Shown here: positions 47,349 to 55,496 of the stretch, one piece after another
Layout: every line of letters starts with the position of its first letter
Numbering within the stretch: position 1 is the first letter of the stretch
Assembly (NCBI GenBank): GCA_949292215.1
Contig: CASEYW010000139.1
Location: 1-64,000 of the forward strand
Reading direction: 5' to 3'
DNA from: an uncultured bacterium
Lineage (GTDB): Bacteria > Verrucomicrobiota > Lentisphaeria > Victivallales > UBA1829
DNA: 64,000 bases
Translations under genes and position numbers: made by a program
Notes under the pieces: generated by a model
The model's database searches: none
What the model saw: only the letters and a program-made list of their open reading frames with translations
What the model was told of the DNA's origin: nothing

Positions 47349-48353
47349 TTATTCCTCCTCTTTCCCATGCCGTTTGGCGCGAGCCCGTGCAGCATGGTCG
47401 AAGAATCGTTCGGAGGGCACATAAGCGTAGGCGGGGAATTTTGCGCGGATCAGGTCCGGTGCATCGGGGGGAATATACTGGAACCGTTTGTAGAGCCAGA
47501 GGTACTGCTCCGGCGCCATGCGGATGAGGTCCTCGGAAATGGCCATGATGTCCTGTGTGATTTCTTCTTCGGAATTATATTCGGAGATCTCCTTCGGCAG
47601 TTTGCGCATGGTGGCGTGGAAGCGTCCATCGGGTTTCCGGATGCAGCTTCCGACCCCGATGTAGGCGTTTTTCTTCAGGACCATGGTCGCGGGAAAGCGG
47701 CTTACAGGACAGGGAATGCCGAAGAAATTCACGAAGACTCCGCCATTGCGGATTTTTGTATTCTGGTCGATGAGCATTCCGGCGGCGCAGCCGTTTTCCA
47801 TGGCATGAACAAGTTTCAGCATTCCGCCCCGCGAGTGGATGATTTGAACATTTTTGACCGCTCTTCCTCCGCTGATCAGGCGATCCAGATAGGGATTGCG
47901 CGCAGAACGGACCACGGTCGCCATTTTATACCCGAATACAAGAGCAAGCACCATGCCGGAGAGTTCCCAGTTGCCGAAATGCGGCGTGATGAAGATGATG
48001 GGGCGTTTGTCGCCGTTCTGCTTCAACTCGTCCATAATGCCTTGCAGATCCGGCTGGATGTCGATCAGTTCATGAGCCTTTTCCGGTTTGTTGTGGAACC
48101 AGAAGAATTCGCAGACTGTCAGACAGAGGCTTTCCAGCGATTTTCGCGCCATTCGCCGGATTTCCGGTTCGCTTTTTTCCGGGAACGCGCATCGCAGGTT
48201 GGTTCGAACAAGCCCGCCGAATGCCGGAATCAGAGAAGCAATCCATCCTGCTGCCGATGACAGGACATAAAAACAACGCCGCGGCGTATGTTCCATCAGG
48301 AGCATGACGCCTTTGGCCAGCAGATAGACAAGGTATTGGAAAAACCGCTTCAT
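47349..48353 (-). CDS. LpxL/HtrB-type lipid A acyltransferase
   Basis: Adds a secondary acyl chain to lipid A at the inner membrane. 334 residues with an N-terminal hydrophobic anchor (about 5-45). Seen: HFGNWE (the HX4E catalytic motif), MLIDQN, and VNFFGIPCPVSRFPA. The C terminus has a basic run and three Glu. It follows kdsB by 3 bp, which fits LPS synthesis; whether the chain is lauroyl or another cannot be told. Confidence 0.9.
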   Translation of the reverse strand: MKRFFQYLVYLLAKGVMLLMEHTPRRCFYVLSSAAGWIASLIPAFGGLVRTNLRCAFPEKSEPEIRRMARKSLESLCLTVCEFFWFHNKPEKAHELIDIQPDLQGIMDELKQNGDKRPIIFITPHFGNWELSGMVLALVFGYKMATVVRSARNPYLDRLISGGRAVKNVQIIHSRGGMLKLVHAMENGCAAGMLIDQNTKIRNGGVFVNFFGIPCPVSRFPATMVLKKNAYIGVGSCIRKPDGRFHATMRKLPKEISEYNSEEEITQDIMAISEDLIRMAPEQYLWLYKRFQYIPPDAPDLIRAKFPAYAYVPSERFFDHAARARAKRHGKEEE

Positions 48354-48356
48354 TGC

Positions 48357-49106
48357 TTATCGGATGTTGTGTTCCCGGATGAATTGTTCCGCGTGCTCCA
48401 GGTCTTCGGGTGTATCAATGCCGATGCTCTGGAATGCCGTTCTGACGACTTTGATTTTCATGCCGTTCTCAAGCGCACGCAGCTGTTCGAGTTTTTCACA
48501 CTTTTCCAGCGGACTTTCCGGCAGGGATACGAAACGTTGAAGAGCTGCCCGCCGATAAGCATAGATTCCCCAGTGCCGGTAGAGCGGCATATCGACTCCG
48601 CCGGGATTGCGGAGAAAGGGGATTTCCGAACGGCTGAAATACAGCGCAGTATCATCCGCGGAGACAATGACTTTCGGAAGATTGGGATTCTTCGCAATGG
48701 CTTCACGCGTGGAGGGAACAACGACGGTTGCCATGTCGGGCTCATCTTCGCCGCACATGACGTCGATGAGGGCGTTGATGACTTCCGGCTCCATGAGCGG
48801 TTCATCTCCCTGAACGTTGACGATGATGTCGCAGTCGATTCCCTGCACGGCCTCCCATACCCGGTCGGAACCGGATGGATGGGTTGGAGAGGTCATGACC
48901 GCTTCGGCTCCGAATGACCGGGCTGTTTCCAGAACTTTTTCATTGTCTGTTGCGATGAGAACCCGGTCTGCTTTCGATTGCACGGTCCGTTCCCAGACCC
49001 ATTGGATGATCGGTTTTCCCCCGAGTTTTGCAATGACTTTTTCCGGGAATCTGGTGCTTGCCAGCCGTGCCGGAATCACGGCGGCTGTTCTGAGCTGTTT
49101 TGCCAT
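48357..49106 (-). CDS. kdsB: CMP-Kdo synthetase
   Basis: Activates Kdo with CTP for inner-core LPS synthesis. 249 residues, standard. Seen: VIPARLASTRFPEK nucleotide loop, ATDNEKV, THPSGSDRVWEA, NVQGDEPLMEPE and the YAYRRAALQRF and GIDTPEDLEHAE segments. All fit KdsB. First gene of a kdsB-lpxL-recN operon with its own good promoter. Confidence 0.97.
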   Translation of the reverse strand: MAKQLRTAAVIPARLASTRFPEKVIAKLGGKPIIQWVWERTVQSKADRVLIATDNEKVLETARSFGAEAVMTSPTHPSGSDRVWEAVQGIDCDIIVNVQGDEPLMEPEVINALIDVMCGEDEPDMATVVVPSTREAIAKNPNLPKVIVSADDTALYFSRSEIPFLRNPGGVDMPLYRHWGIYAYRRAALQRFVSLPESPLEKCEKLEQLRALENGMKIKVVRTAFQSIGIDTPEDLEHAEQFIREHNIR

Positions 49107-49139
49107 GGCTCAAACCTCTCTGTTGTTGATTTTCCAGAT

Positions 49140-49168
49140 AATATATCCTTGCATACGCGGGAATACAA
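49140..49168 (-). promoter_or_regulatory. Probable kdsB operon promoter
   Basis: On the minus strand TTGTAT (49168-49163), 17-bp spacer, TATATT (49145-49140), 34 bp before the ATG. Confidence 0.65.
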
Positions 49169-49217
49169 CAGGAAAAGCTGGAAAAAGGCGGAACAGCATG
49201 CTTCTCCGGTGCAGGTT

Positions 49218-50114
49218 TTATTCTTCCAGAATCTGAAGGAGAGAATCGGCGATTCCCCGGCGCTGGTTTCTGGTGAGCTGTTTCAGAGGAAGCCGGGCAT
49301 TTCCGCAGTCGATGCCTTTGATCAGCATCATTGCTTTTCCAGCGGGAAGTCCTCCATTCTCCACCAGAAGATCGACTCCACGGCAGACTTTGCGCATGTT
49401 CTTTTTCACCGTTTCCCAATCCCCTTCACGGAACGCTTCCCAGATGCGGTGATACAAGACGGCGGAATAGTTGTAGGTGCTGCCAATGAAGCATTGCGCA
49501 CCGACGGCAAGGGCTCCCGCAAAAAATTCGTCCACTCCGTAGATGATGTCGTATTTGCCGCCGCAGGCGTAAAGGCAGTTCTGGTATTCGTATAGATTGT
49601 GATGGTTGAACTTGAGTCCTGCCAGATTCGGAATGCGTCCGTCTGCAAGTTCCAGAAAACGGACCATGGAAAGATTCAGTCCCGAATTCATCGTGTGGTA
49701 GTAGTAGAAGGGGAGTTCCGGAGCACTGGATGCCGCCGCGGCGCAGTAATCCGCCAGAGCTTCTTCGTTCGCGGGTTTGAAGTACGTCGGGGGAATCACG
49801 GAGACCGCATCGAATTTCAGCTCCACGGCTTTCCTGTTCAATCTTTCCACATCCTTCAGAGAGAGAGCTCCTGTATGCGCGATCAGAAGCAGGCGTCCTC
49901 CAGAGACTTTTTTCCAACCCTCCATGATGCGAATTCGCTCTTCCACCGTGCAGGAGATCCCTTCTCCCGTCGTGCCGCAGATGTAAGCTCCTTTTACTCC
50001 GTCGGAAACAAGGGAATCCGCTTGTTTCTGGATGATCGCAGTATCGACTTCCCCGTTCTCGTCAAACGCGGTAAACGGTGCCGCAAGAAGTCCGGTAAGT
50101 TTTGGATAAGTCAT
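49218..50114 (-). CDS. nanA: N-acetylneuraminate lyase
   Basis: Cleaves sialic acid to pyruvate and N-acetylmannosamine; DHDPS/NAL superfamily. 298 residues, usual size. Seen: the GTTGEG carboxylate loop (47-52), the active-site Tyr in FYYYHTMNSG, and Schiff-base Lys168 in AGLKFNHHNLYE, a context of the NAL subgroup rather than DapA. Next to a sialidase gene on the same strand (172-bp gap), which supports sialic acid as substrate. No nanE or nanK in the window. Confidence 0.88.
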   Translation of the reverse strand: MTYPKLTGLLAAPFTAFDENGEVDTAIIQKQADSLVSDGVKGAYICGTTGEGISCTVEERIRIMEGWKKVSGGRLLLIAHTGALSLKDVERLNRKAVELKFDAVSVIPPTYFKPANEEALADYCAAAASSAPELPFYYYHTMNSGLNLSMVRFLELADGRIPNLAGLKFNHHNLYEYQNCLYACGGKYDIIYGVDEFFAGALAVGAQCFIGSTYNYSAVLYHRIWEAFREGDWETVKKNMRKVCRGVDLLVENGGLPAGKAMMLIKGIDCGNARLPLKQLTRNQRRGIADSLLQILEE

Positions 50115-50181
50115 TTTTCTGTCTCGTTTGTTCTTCTTATTCTTTATTGTTTTATCGGTTGGGGTGGGGGATTTGGAATTT

Positions 50182-50274
50182 CGCCTTCCAGGCGACCAGC
50201 TTGTTCAGCAGGATCGAGACAGGTTACAGACCTGCACCGAGCCTTCGGCTCCTGTCCTGCGAGGGCGTTTTTTT
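50182..50274 (+). other. Structured palindromic element ending in a T-run between sialidase and nanA genes
   Basis: Nested arms form a possible three-way junction: GCAGGA (50208-50213) with TCCTGC (50255-50260), CAGGT (50220-50224) with ACCTG (50230-50234), GAGCC (50239-50243) with GGCTC (50247-50251). An outer CGCC (50182-50185) can pair with GGCG (50264-50267) or with a local GGCG. Seven T follow on the plus strand, where no gene lies ahead. It could be a small RNA gene's 3' part, a terminator against antisense transcription, or a mobile repeat; no known RNA family was recognised. Confidence 0.45.
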
Positions 50275-50286
50275 ATTGATCCAGGT

Positions 50287-51348
50287 TTATGCATGATGAT
50301 TTTCTTTTCTCAGGAGAAAGTCGTCCAGTGTCAGGGAATATCCGCGGATTTGTGCCTTATCCCAGGCATCGTCAACAATGTAGTTGACAATGTAGATTTC
50401 TCCGTCGGAGAACTGAACCCAGCCCGAATATCCGAGATCCGCAACAGGAGAGCGGTCGTAATCAATCGGAAGGATCCGCACTCTTGATTCGGAGCGCTGT
50501 TCCGCCAGCACCGACTCCCGGTCGGTCAGGGCAGCAAACAGATTTTGGGTGGAATTGCCCCATCCGCCCATGCCTCCTTGCAGAAAACGGTAGGTGATCA
50601 GAATTCTGCCATCGTTAAGAATGCCGGAAGTCGGACGATGACATCCCGGAAGAGGAAAATCCATGATCGGCCCCCATGTTTCGCCGTTGTCGCGGGAAAT
50701 GACTTTTTTGCAATCGTATCCCATTCCGGAATTCTCGCGAAGGAATGCCGCCACTGTGTCATTGCCTATCGGAAGCAGGGAGACTTCGCAGAGATTGTAT
50801 TTCGGAGATTTGGCAACTGTGATCCGTTTGCTCCATGTTTTGCCGTTGTCGTCGGAATAATGGAGGAATTGTGTCAGTTTACCGTCTTCCTGATAGTGGG
50901 CGGAGAGAAGGAGACGGCCGTTCGGCAGGGCAGTCAGTTTGTCGGGGACGATTCCATTCATTGGCGTTGGAAGCGGTTTTTCCCATGTTTTGCCTTCGTC
51001 ATGGGAACAGTACAGGAGAACGTCTGAGGCATTCGCGTCGCACTCTTTGTGTCCGAATTTGACTTTGTCGATCGTAATGGCGAGTTTGTTGTCGGGGAGT
51101 TTGCGGATCCTGGCGCAGTTGTAATAATAGGGTTTGCCGGCGGTTCCCTCGGTCAGGGGATGTTTCGGGCTCCAGGTTCGTCCGCGGTCTTCGGATTCCG
51201 TCAGCATGATGCGTGTATAGGAACGGTCGCCGTGGTGTGTGCATTCGCTGAATACGCAGATCAGTTTCCCGGAATCGGTCAGGGTTATGTCCGGCCATGC
51301 TTCGTAGATGGAGGGATCGCTGCTGATCGTAAATTTTTGAATTGCCAT
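50287..51348 (-). CDS. Sialidase-family (BNR/Asp-box) protein
   Basis: 353 residues, no signal peptide. Four Asp-box repeats are visible: SEDRGRTW, SHDEGKTW, SDDNGKTW and SRDNGETW, the hallmark of the six-bladed sialidase propeller. The context with N-acetylneuraminate lyase and an AraC regulator supports release or trimming of sialic acids, here apparently inside the cell. I could not assign the Arg triad and Tyr/Glu pair with certainty, so a different glycan specificity within the propeller family is possible. Confidence 0.8.
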   Translation of the reverse strand: MAIQKFTISSDPSIYEAWPDITLTDSGKLICVFSECTHHGDRSYTRIMLTESEDRGRTWSPKHPLTEGTAGKPYYYNCARIRKLPDNKLAITIDKVKFGHKECDANASDVLLYCSHDEGKTWEKPLPTPMNGIVPDKLTALPNGRLLLSAHYQEDGKLTQFLHYSDDNGKTWSKRITVAKSPKYNLCEVSLLPIGNDTVAAFLRENSGMGYDCKKVISRDNGETWGPIMDFPLPGCHRPTSGILNDGRILITYRFLQGGMGGWGNSTQNLFAALTDRESVLAEQRSESRVRILPIDYDRSPVADLGYSGWVQFSDGEIYIVNYIVDDAWDKAQIRGYSLTLDDFLLRKENHHA

Positions 51349-51382
51349 TGTTTTGTCCTTTCGTGGATTCGCTCTTTCCTAA

Positions 51383-51411
51383 ATTATACAATATTTTGCA
51401 GAGACGGGCAA
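51383..51411 (-). promoter_or_regulatory. Probable sialidase-nanA promoter
   Basis: On the minus strand TTGCCC (51411-51406), 17-bp spacer, TATAAT (51388-51383), 34 bp before the sialidase ATG. Divergent from the AraC gene at 51505. Confidence 0.65.
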
Positions 51412-51504
51412 TGATAAAAAAGGAATATTTATGATACTTTTTTAACAGAATGGTTGATTTCTTTCGGAATGAGGGATATTGTCCAGAAGAAGGAGGTGCA
51501 GAGG

Positions 51505-52347
51505 ATGCTTATCAGTCGGGAGATGATGATCGGATTTTTGCAGGAAGCCGATCGGATCGATATAAAACGACTCCATTTCGGTGAGTCCTTTCCTTTGCCG
51601 GGATACCCTCTCATGATTCATAAAATGCCACGGATTCTGATGCCGCTGACCGGAGAAAAGCGCATCCGATTTGCGGAAAATGGAAGACGGAATGATAGAA
51701 TTTTTACTCCTGGAGAGATTCTTGTCACACATCCTTCCGGCTGGACCGAAGAGGTCTGGGATATGGAGCACCGGATGATTTCCATCGTTTTTTTTGAAGA
51801 GTATATCCGTGTGATTTATATTGATCACAACGGGTTGCCTCCGCCGCCGAACGGGCCGAATATTTTTTTTCATACAAAATATCCTTTGAATCAGGAAGGC
51901 CGTCAAACTCTTGGCGCGATTCTTGCCGCAAACCGCGATCACAAGGCTGTCCGCTGTAATTTTCAGGCTTTGATGAGTATTGTCCTGGAGACTTTGGAAA
52001 ATCAGAGTTCCTATCTTTCCAGGCGGGAGATGGAGTGGGACCGCGTTCTGGAAGTCCTTCAGGCGAATTTCCAGAGCGACATTGTGAGGGAGGATATCGC
52101 CGGTATGGCAAAACTGCATCCTGCACAGCTGTCGCGTCTTGTCCGTGAACAGAAGAGCCGTAGTCTGCGGGAATACATTACGGATCTCCGCCTGGAACAT
52201 GCGCTGGATCTTCTGAAACAGGAGAATCTGAGCATCGACGCCATAGCGTCTCACTGCGGATTCAATTATACGAATTATTTCATCCGTGTTTTCCGGAAAC
52301 GCTACGGAACTTCTCCGGCGGAATTCCGGAAGCGAAAGCTGCGGTGA
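51505..52347 (+). CDS. AraC-family transcriptional regulator of the sialic acid locus
   Basis: 280 residues from the ATG at 51505, chosen because AAGGAGGT lies 7 bp ahead; earlier in-frame starts lack such a site. N-terminal cupin-like sensing domain (about 20-130: LMPLTGEKRIRF, FTPGEILVTHPSG) and C-terminal double helix-turn-helix (about 185-280: VREDIAGMAKLHPAQLSRL, SIDAIASHCGFNYTNYFIRVFRK in parts). Divergent from the sialidase and nanA genes and probably their activator. The effector, perhaps a sialic acid or aminosugar, is not known. Confidence 0.88.
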   Translation: MLISREMMIGFLQEADRIDIKRLHFGESFPLPGYPLMIHKMPRILMPLTGEKRIRFAENGRRNDRIFTPGEILVTHPSGWTEEVWDMEHRMISIVFFEEYIRVIYIDHNGLPPPPNGPNIFFHTKYPLNQEGRQTLGAILAANRDHKAVRCNFQALMSIVLETLENQSSYLSRREMEWDRVLEVLQANFQSDIVREDIAGMAKLHPAQLSRLVREQKSRSLREYITDLRLEHALDLLKQENLSIDAIASHCGFNYTNYFIRVFRKRYGTSPAEFRKRKLR

Positions 52348-52414
52348 AACGGACAGGGAGGAGTGATTCCCGCAAAACCTCCGCAAACATCTTTGTTCCC
52401 TTCGGAAGATTTAC

Positions 52415-52443
52415 TTGCGCAGCATCCGTTTTGGCTTTATATT
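52415..52443 (+). promoter_or_regulatory. Probable promoter of the repeat-protein/mla operon
   Basis: TTGCGC (52415-52420), 17-bp spacer, TATATT (52438-52443), giving a start near 52450 and a short leader to the ATG at 52484. Confidence 0.6.
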
Positions 52444-52483
52444 AAGAGAAATCGTCTGCAAAATAATGGAAGATTCTTTCGGA

Positions 52484-53869
52484 ATGAAAAAGAGTTTGGC
52501 TTTGTTTTTTCTGCTGTGCGGATTCCATGCGTTATGCTGGGATTGGAGTCTTCCGCCGTTTTATTCCCGCGAGCGTTTCAATTCCGAGACAGAACTGATT
52601 CGTTTTCTTGGTCCGCTGGGGGAAATGCAGGAGACGCGTTCGCAGTCCCTTTACTCGGTACATCCGTTCTGGAGTTATGTGAAAAAGAAAAACGGACTGG
52701 GCAGTTCCTCCTCCATGGACATTCTCTGGCCGTTCTGTTTCATGCGCAGTTCCTGGTTCGGGGATACCCGTTTTTTCCTCCTCTACTACACCACTTCTTC
52801 GGTGAACGGAGGACGGATGGATTATGTACTGCCTTTCTGGTTCTCCCAGACCGGTCTGGACGGTCGCTTCTCATGGGCGTTTTTTCCGTTTTATGGCGAC
52901 ATGGATAATTTTCTCACTTACGACAGACTCCGATTTCTGCTTTTCCCTCTTTACTGGCATGCTGATAAAGGGACAGTTTCCGGAGATGGTTTCCTCTGGC
53001 CGCTGATCAACTATGATTCCGGTCCTCATTTGAACCGCTGGCGTTTTTTCCCGTTTTATGCAGTTGCAGAATATCATGGCAAGCGGAAAAACCGTTCTGT
53101 GTTCTGGCCGTTTTTCTCGTATCAGCGTTATCTTTCCCCGGAGACTCCGGGCTATGGATATCTGATCTGGCCTTTGTTCGGATACAGCAGAATCGGCTCT
53201 TCGGAGGCATGGTCGACACTCTGGCCCTTTTTCTCGTATGCACGCGACCGCGAACGGAAAGATTCGTTCCGCATAAATGCTCCCTATCCGTTTTTCCGCT
53301 GGGGAGAGAATCAGCGCGATGAGGAGGATGACATCTTTTTTCTCTGGCCTCTGTATGGACAGAAGGTCAGTCCGCATATCAAGTATTCCTTTGTGCTCTG
53401 GCCGTTTCTCTGGAATCTGGAAAACGAAAGCAGCGACAAAGTGACAGGACATATCTGGATTTTTCCCTTCTACTGGAATAAAACCGTTTATTCGAAGGAC
53501 TTCCGGAAGAAACTGGAAGAATCCAGAGATCTGTGGCCGTTCTTTTCTCTGAGAGCGGACCGGACACGCTTTGAATTTCAATTGTTGAACCTGGCGCCAA
53601 AGGGATTCAGCGCGGTTGACCGGAACCTTTCGCCGCTCTGGAAGTTCTACACGTATGAATCCAAGGAAGACAATTACCGCAGCGATCTTTTCTGGGGCAT
53701 GTTCAATTTGAGCCGCTATGATGATACGCGGATCATTGCGGTCCAGCCGTTTTATTCTTACAGAAAAACCGGAGAGACACTGGAGCAGTCGTTCCTGTTC
53801 AATCTTCTGAAATTGAGCCATTCTCCCGAAGGAGGGAAAATAAGATTGTTTTATTTTCTTGAATTCTGA
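52484..53869 (+). CDS. Exported protein of W/F-P-F/L aromatic repeats, unknown function
   Basis: 461 residues from the ATG at 52484, which gives a signal peptide (KKSLALFFLLCGFHALC); an ATG at 52466 is possible. The mature protein is a string of about 14 short repeats with the core [LIF][WF]P[FL][FYW], for example LWPFF, FFPFY, IWPLFGY and LWPLYG, spaced 17-24 residues apart. Charged loops separate them. The spacing suits a beta-rich repeat fold, perhaps a barrel or solenoid at the outer membrane. I do not recognise a named family. It shares a promoter with mlaE, mlaF and mlaD, the first 43 bp downstream, so it may belong to that lipid transport system. Confidence 0.75.
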   Translation: MKKSLALFFLLCGFHALCWDWSLPPFYSRERFNSETELIRFLGPLGEMQETRSQSLYSVHPFWSYVKKKNGLGSSSSMDILWPFCFMRSSWFGDTRFFLLYYTTSSVNGGRMDYVLPFWFSQTGLDGRFSWAFFPFYGDMDNFLTYDRLRFLLFPLYWHADKGTVSGDGFLWPLINYDSGPHLNRWRFFPFYAVAEYHGKRKNRSVFWPFFSYQRYLSPETPGYGYLIWPLFGYSRIGSSEAWSTLWPFFSYARDRERKDSFRINAPYPFFRWGENQRDEEDDIFFLWPLYGQKVSPHIKYSFVLWPFLWNLENESSDKVTGHIWIFPFYWNKTVYSKDFRKKLEESRDLWPFFSLRADRTRFEFQLLNLAPKGFSAVDRNLSPLWKFYTYESKEDNYRSDLFWGMFNLSRYDDTRIIAVQPFYSYRKTGETLEQSFLFNLLKLSHSPEGGKIRLFYFLEF

Positions 53870-53912
53870 GAATTGCGGTTGTAATTTACAGAGTTCAATA
53901 TGAGGACCATGA

Positions 53913-54722
53913 ATGATTATTTCCTATGAACCGGACAGTTTTCCCCCTGCAGGAGACCTCGTTTCCAGACTCGGGAGATCGTGCGGAATTTTTCTGCGCA
54001 ATGTCGGCAGAGGAGCTCTGCTTGTTTTGCAGGCATTTGCCGGAATTCCCCATGCTCTGGCGGCTTCCCGGGGGGATATTGGAAGGGCGCTCGGACAGTG
54101 TGGAATTCGGAGTTTCGGTGTGACGTCGACTGTTGCGCTGTTCACGGGAATGATTCTGGGATTGCAGGCAGGACTGATTCTCCGAGCCTACGGACAGGAG
54201 ATGCGTGTCGGGTATCTGGTCGCACAGACCATGTTCCGCGAAATGGGACCGTTCATGACGGCGCTGATTCTTGCCGCAAGTGTCGGTGCTGCAATGGCTG
54301 CCCAGATGGGGACCATGAAGGTTTCCCAGGAGATCGCCGCTCTGGAGGTCATGTCCATCAATCCGATTCATTTTCTTGTCACGCCGAGGCTGATTGCCAT
54401 GATGCTGATGACTCCGGTGCTGACGGTTTATACGGATTTTATCGGGATTCTCGGCGGAGCTCTGGTGGCGAATACGCAGCTGGATGTCAGCTGGACCGCC
54501 TATTATGAGAATGTCCGTTTTCTTCTGACCAGCCGTGAAATCTGGGTCGGATTTTTCAAGGCGTGGGTCTTCTCGGTTCTGATTACGGGGATCAGCTGTT
54601 TTCAGGGCCTTTCCGCGACGGATGGCGCGGTGGGGGTCGGAACTGCGACCCGGCGGTCCGTCGTCATCTGTTTCCTGACGGTGCTGATCACAGGCTACAT
54701 CATCACAAGAATGTTTTATTGA
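53913..54722 (+). CDS. mlaE: MlaE-type ABC transporter permease
   Basis: Inner-membrane permease of the Mla-type lipid transport system. 269 residues with five to six hydrophobic helices. Seen: GMILGLQAGLIL, the MlaE segment REMGPFMTALILAASVGAAMAAQMGTMKVSQEI (in parts) and IALEVMSINPIHFLVTPR. TGAGGA lies 8 bp before the ATG at 53913; an ATG 4 bp earlier leads to a stop after six codons. Gap of 18 bp to mlaF. Confidence 0.94.
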   Translation: MIISYEPDSFPPAGDLVSRLGRSCGIFLRNVGRGALLVLQAFAGIPHALAASRGDIGRALGQCGIRSFGVTSTVALFTGMILGLQAGLILRAYGQEMRVGYLVAQTMFREMGPFMTALILAASVGAAMAAQMGTMKVSQEIAALEVMSINPIHFLVTPRLIAMMLMTPVLTVYTDFIGILGGALVANTQLDVSWTAYYENVRFLLTSREIWVGFFKAWVFSVLITGISCFQGLSATDGAVGVGTATRRSVVICFLTVLITGYIITRMFY

Positions 54723-54740
54723 CGGGGAGGATCGGGAAGG

Positions 54741-55493
54741 ATGATGGTTGAACTTGTGAATGTTTACAAGCGTCTGGGGGGGCGCAATATCCTGAACGGG
54801 CTTTCCGTTTCCATCGACAGGGGAGAGACCCTGGCGATCGTCGGGCCCTCCGGAACGGGAAAATCCGTTACGCTGAACCATATTATCGGATTGATGTCGC
54901 CGGACCGGGGAAGCATCAATGTCATGGGACGGGATGTCACGAAACTCGGCTACCGGGAAATGCAGAAATATCGTTCGAAGATCGGGATGCTGTTCCAGTC
55001 GGGGGCGCTTCTCGGCTGGATGACGGTTTATGACAATGTTGCGCTGCCCTTGCGGGAGTGTTTTCATCTGCCGGAAGAGAAAATCCGGCAGAAGGTCGGA
55101 GAAATGCTGGATTTCCTGAACCTGACGGATTCCGCGGGAAAGTTCCCCAATGAGATTTCCGGCGGAATGCAGAAGCGGGCGGGACTGGCAAGAGCGGTTG
55201 TCTGCGATCCGGAGATCATGCTCTATGACGAACCAACTTCCGGACTCGATCCGGTCATGTCGAGGAAAATCGACGAGCTGATCGTTTCGCTTCAGAAACG
55301 CTTTTCCATGACTTCCATTGTTGTGACGCATGACCTTTGCAGTGCCTTCGGAATTGCCGACAAGATCGCGATGCTTTCCGGCGGTAAAGTGGTGGAATAT
55401 GGTACTCCTGCGCAGTTCAGGGCAAGCGGCAACGGACTCGTCCGGGAATTTATCCGGGCTCAGTTCTCAACGAATATTCAGACAGGTGGGTGA
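54741..55493 (+). CDS. mlaF: MlaF-type ABC transporter ATPase
   Basis: ATPase partner of MlaE. 250 residues. Seen: Walker A GPSGTGKS (35-42), Q-loop FQSGALLGWMTVYDN, signature ISGGMQKRAGLARAV, Walker B IMLYDEPTSGLDP and the switch His in VTHDL. The FQSGALL and GGMQKRA segments are typical of MlaF. Co-transcribed with mlaE and mlaD (3-bp gap). Confidence 0.95.
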   Translation: MMVELVNVYKRLGGRNILNGLSVSIDRGETLAIVGPSGTGKSVTLNHIIGLMSPDRGSINVMGRDVTKLGYREMQKYRSKIGMLFQSGALLGWMTVYDNVALPLRECFHLPEEKIRQKVGEMLDFLNLTDSAGKFPNEISGGMQKRAGLARAVVCDPEIMLYDEPTSGLDPVMSRKIDELIVSLQKRFSMTSIVVTHDLCSAFGIADKIAMLSGGKVVEYGTPAQFRASGNGLVREFIRAQFSTNIQTGG

Positions 55494-55496
55494 ACG

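Noticed and set aside
50182..50274. Small SRP (4.5S) RNA gene
   Set aside because: The conserved GGAAGCAGC-type loop of SRP RNA is not present on either strand.
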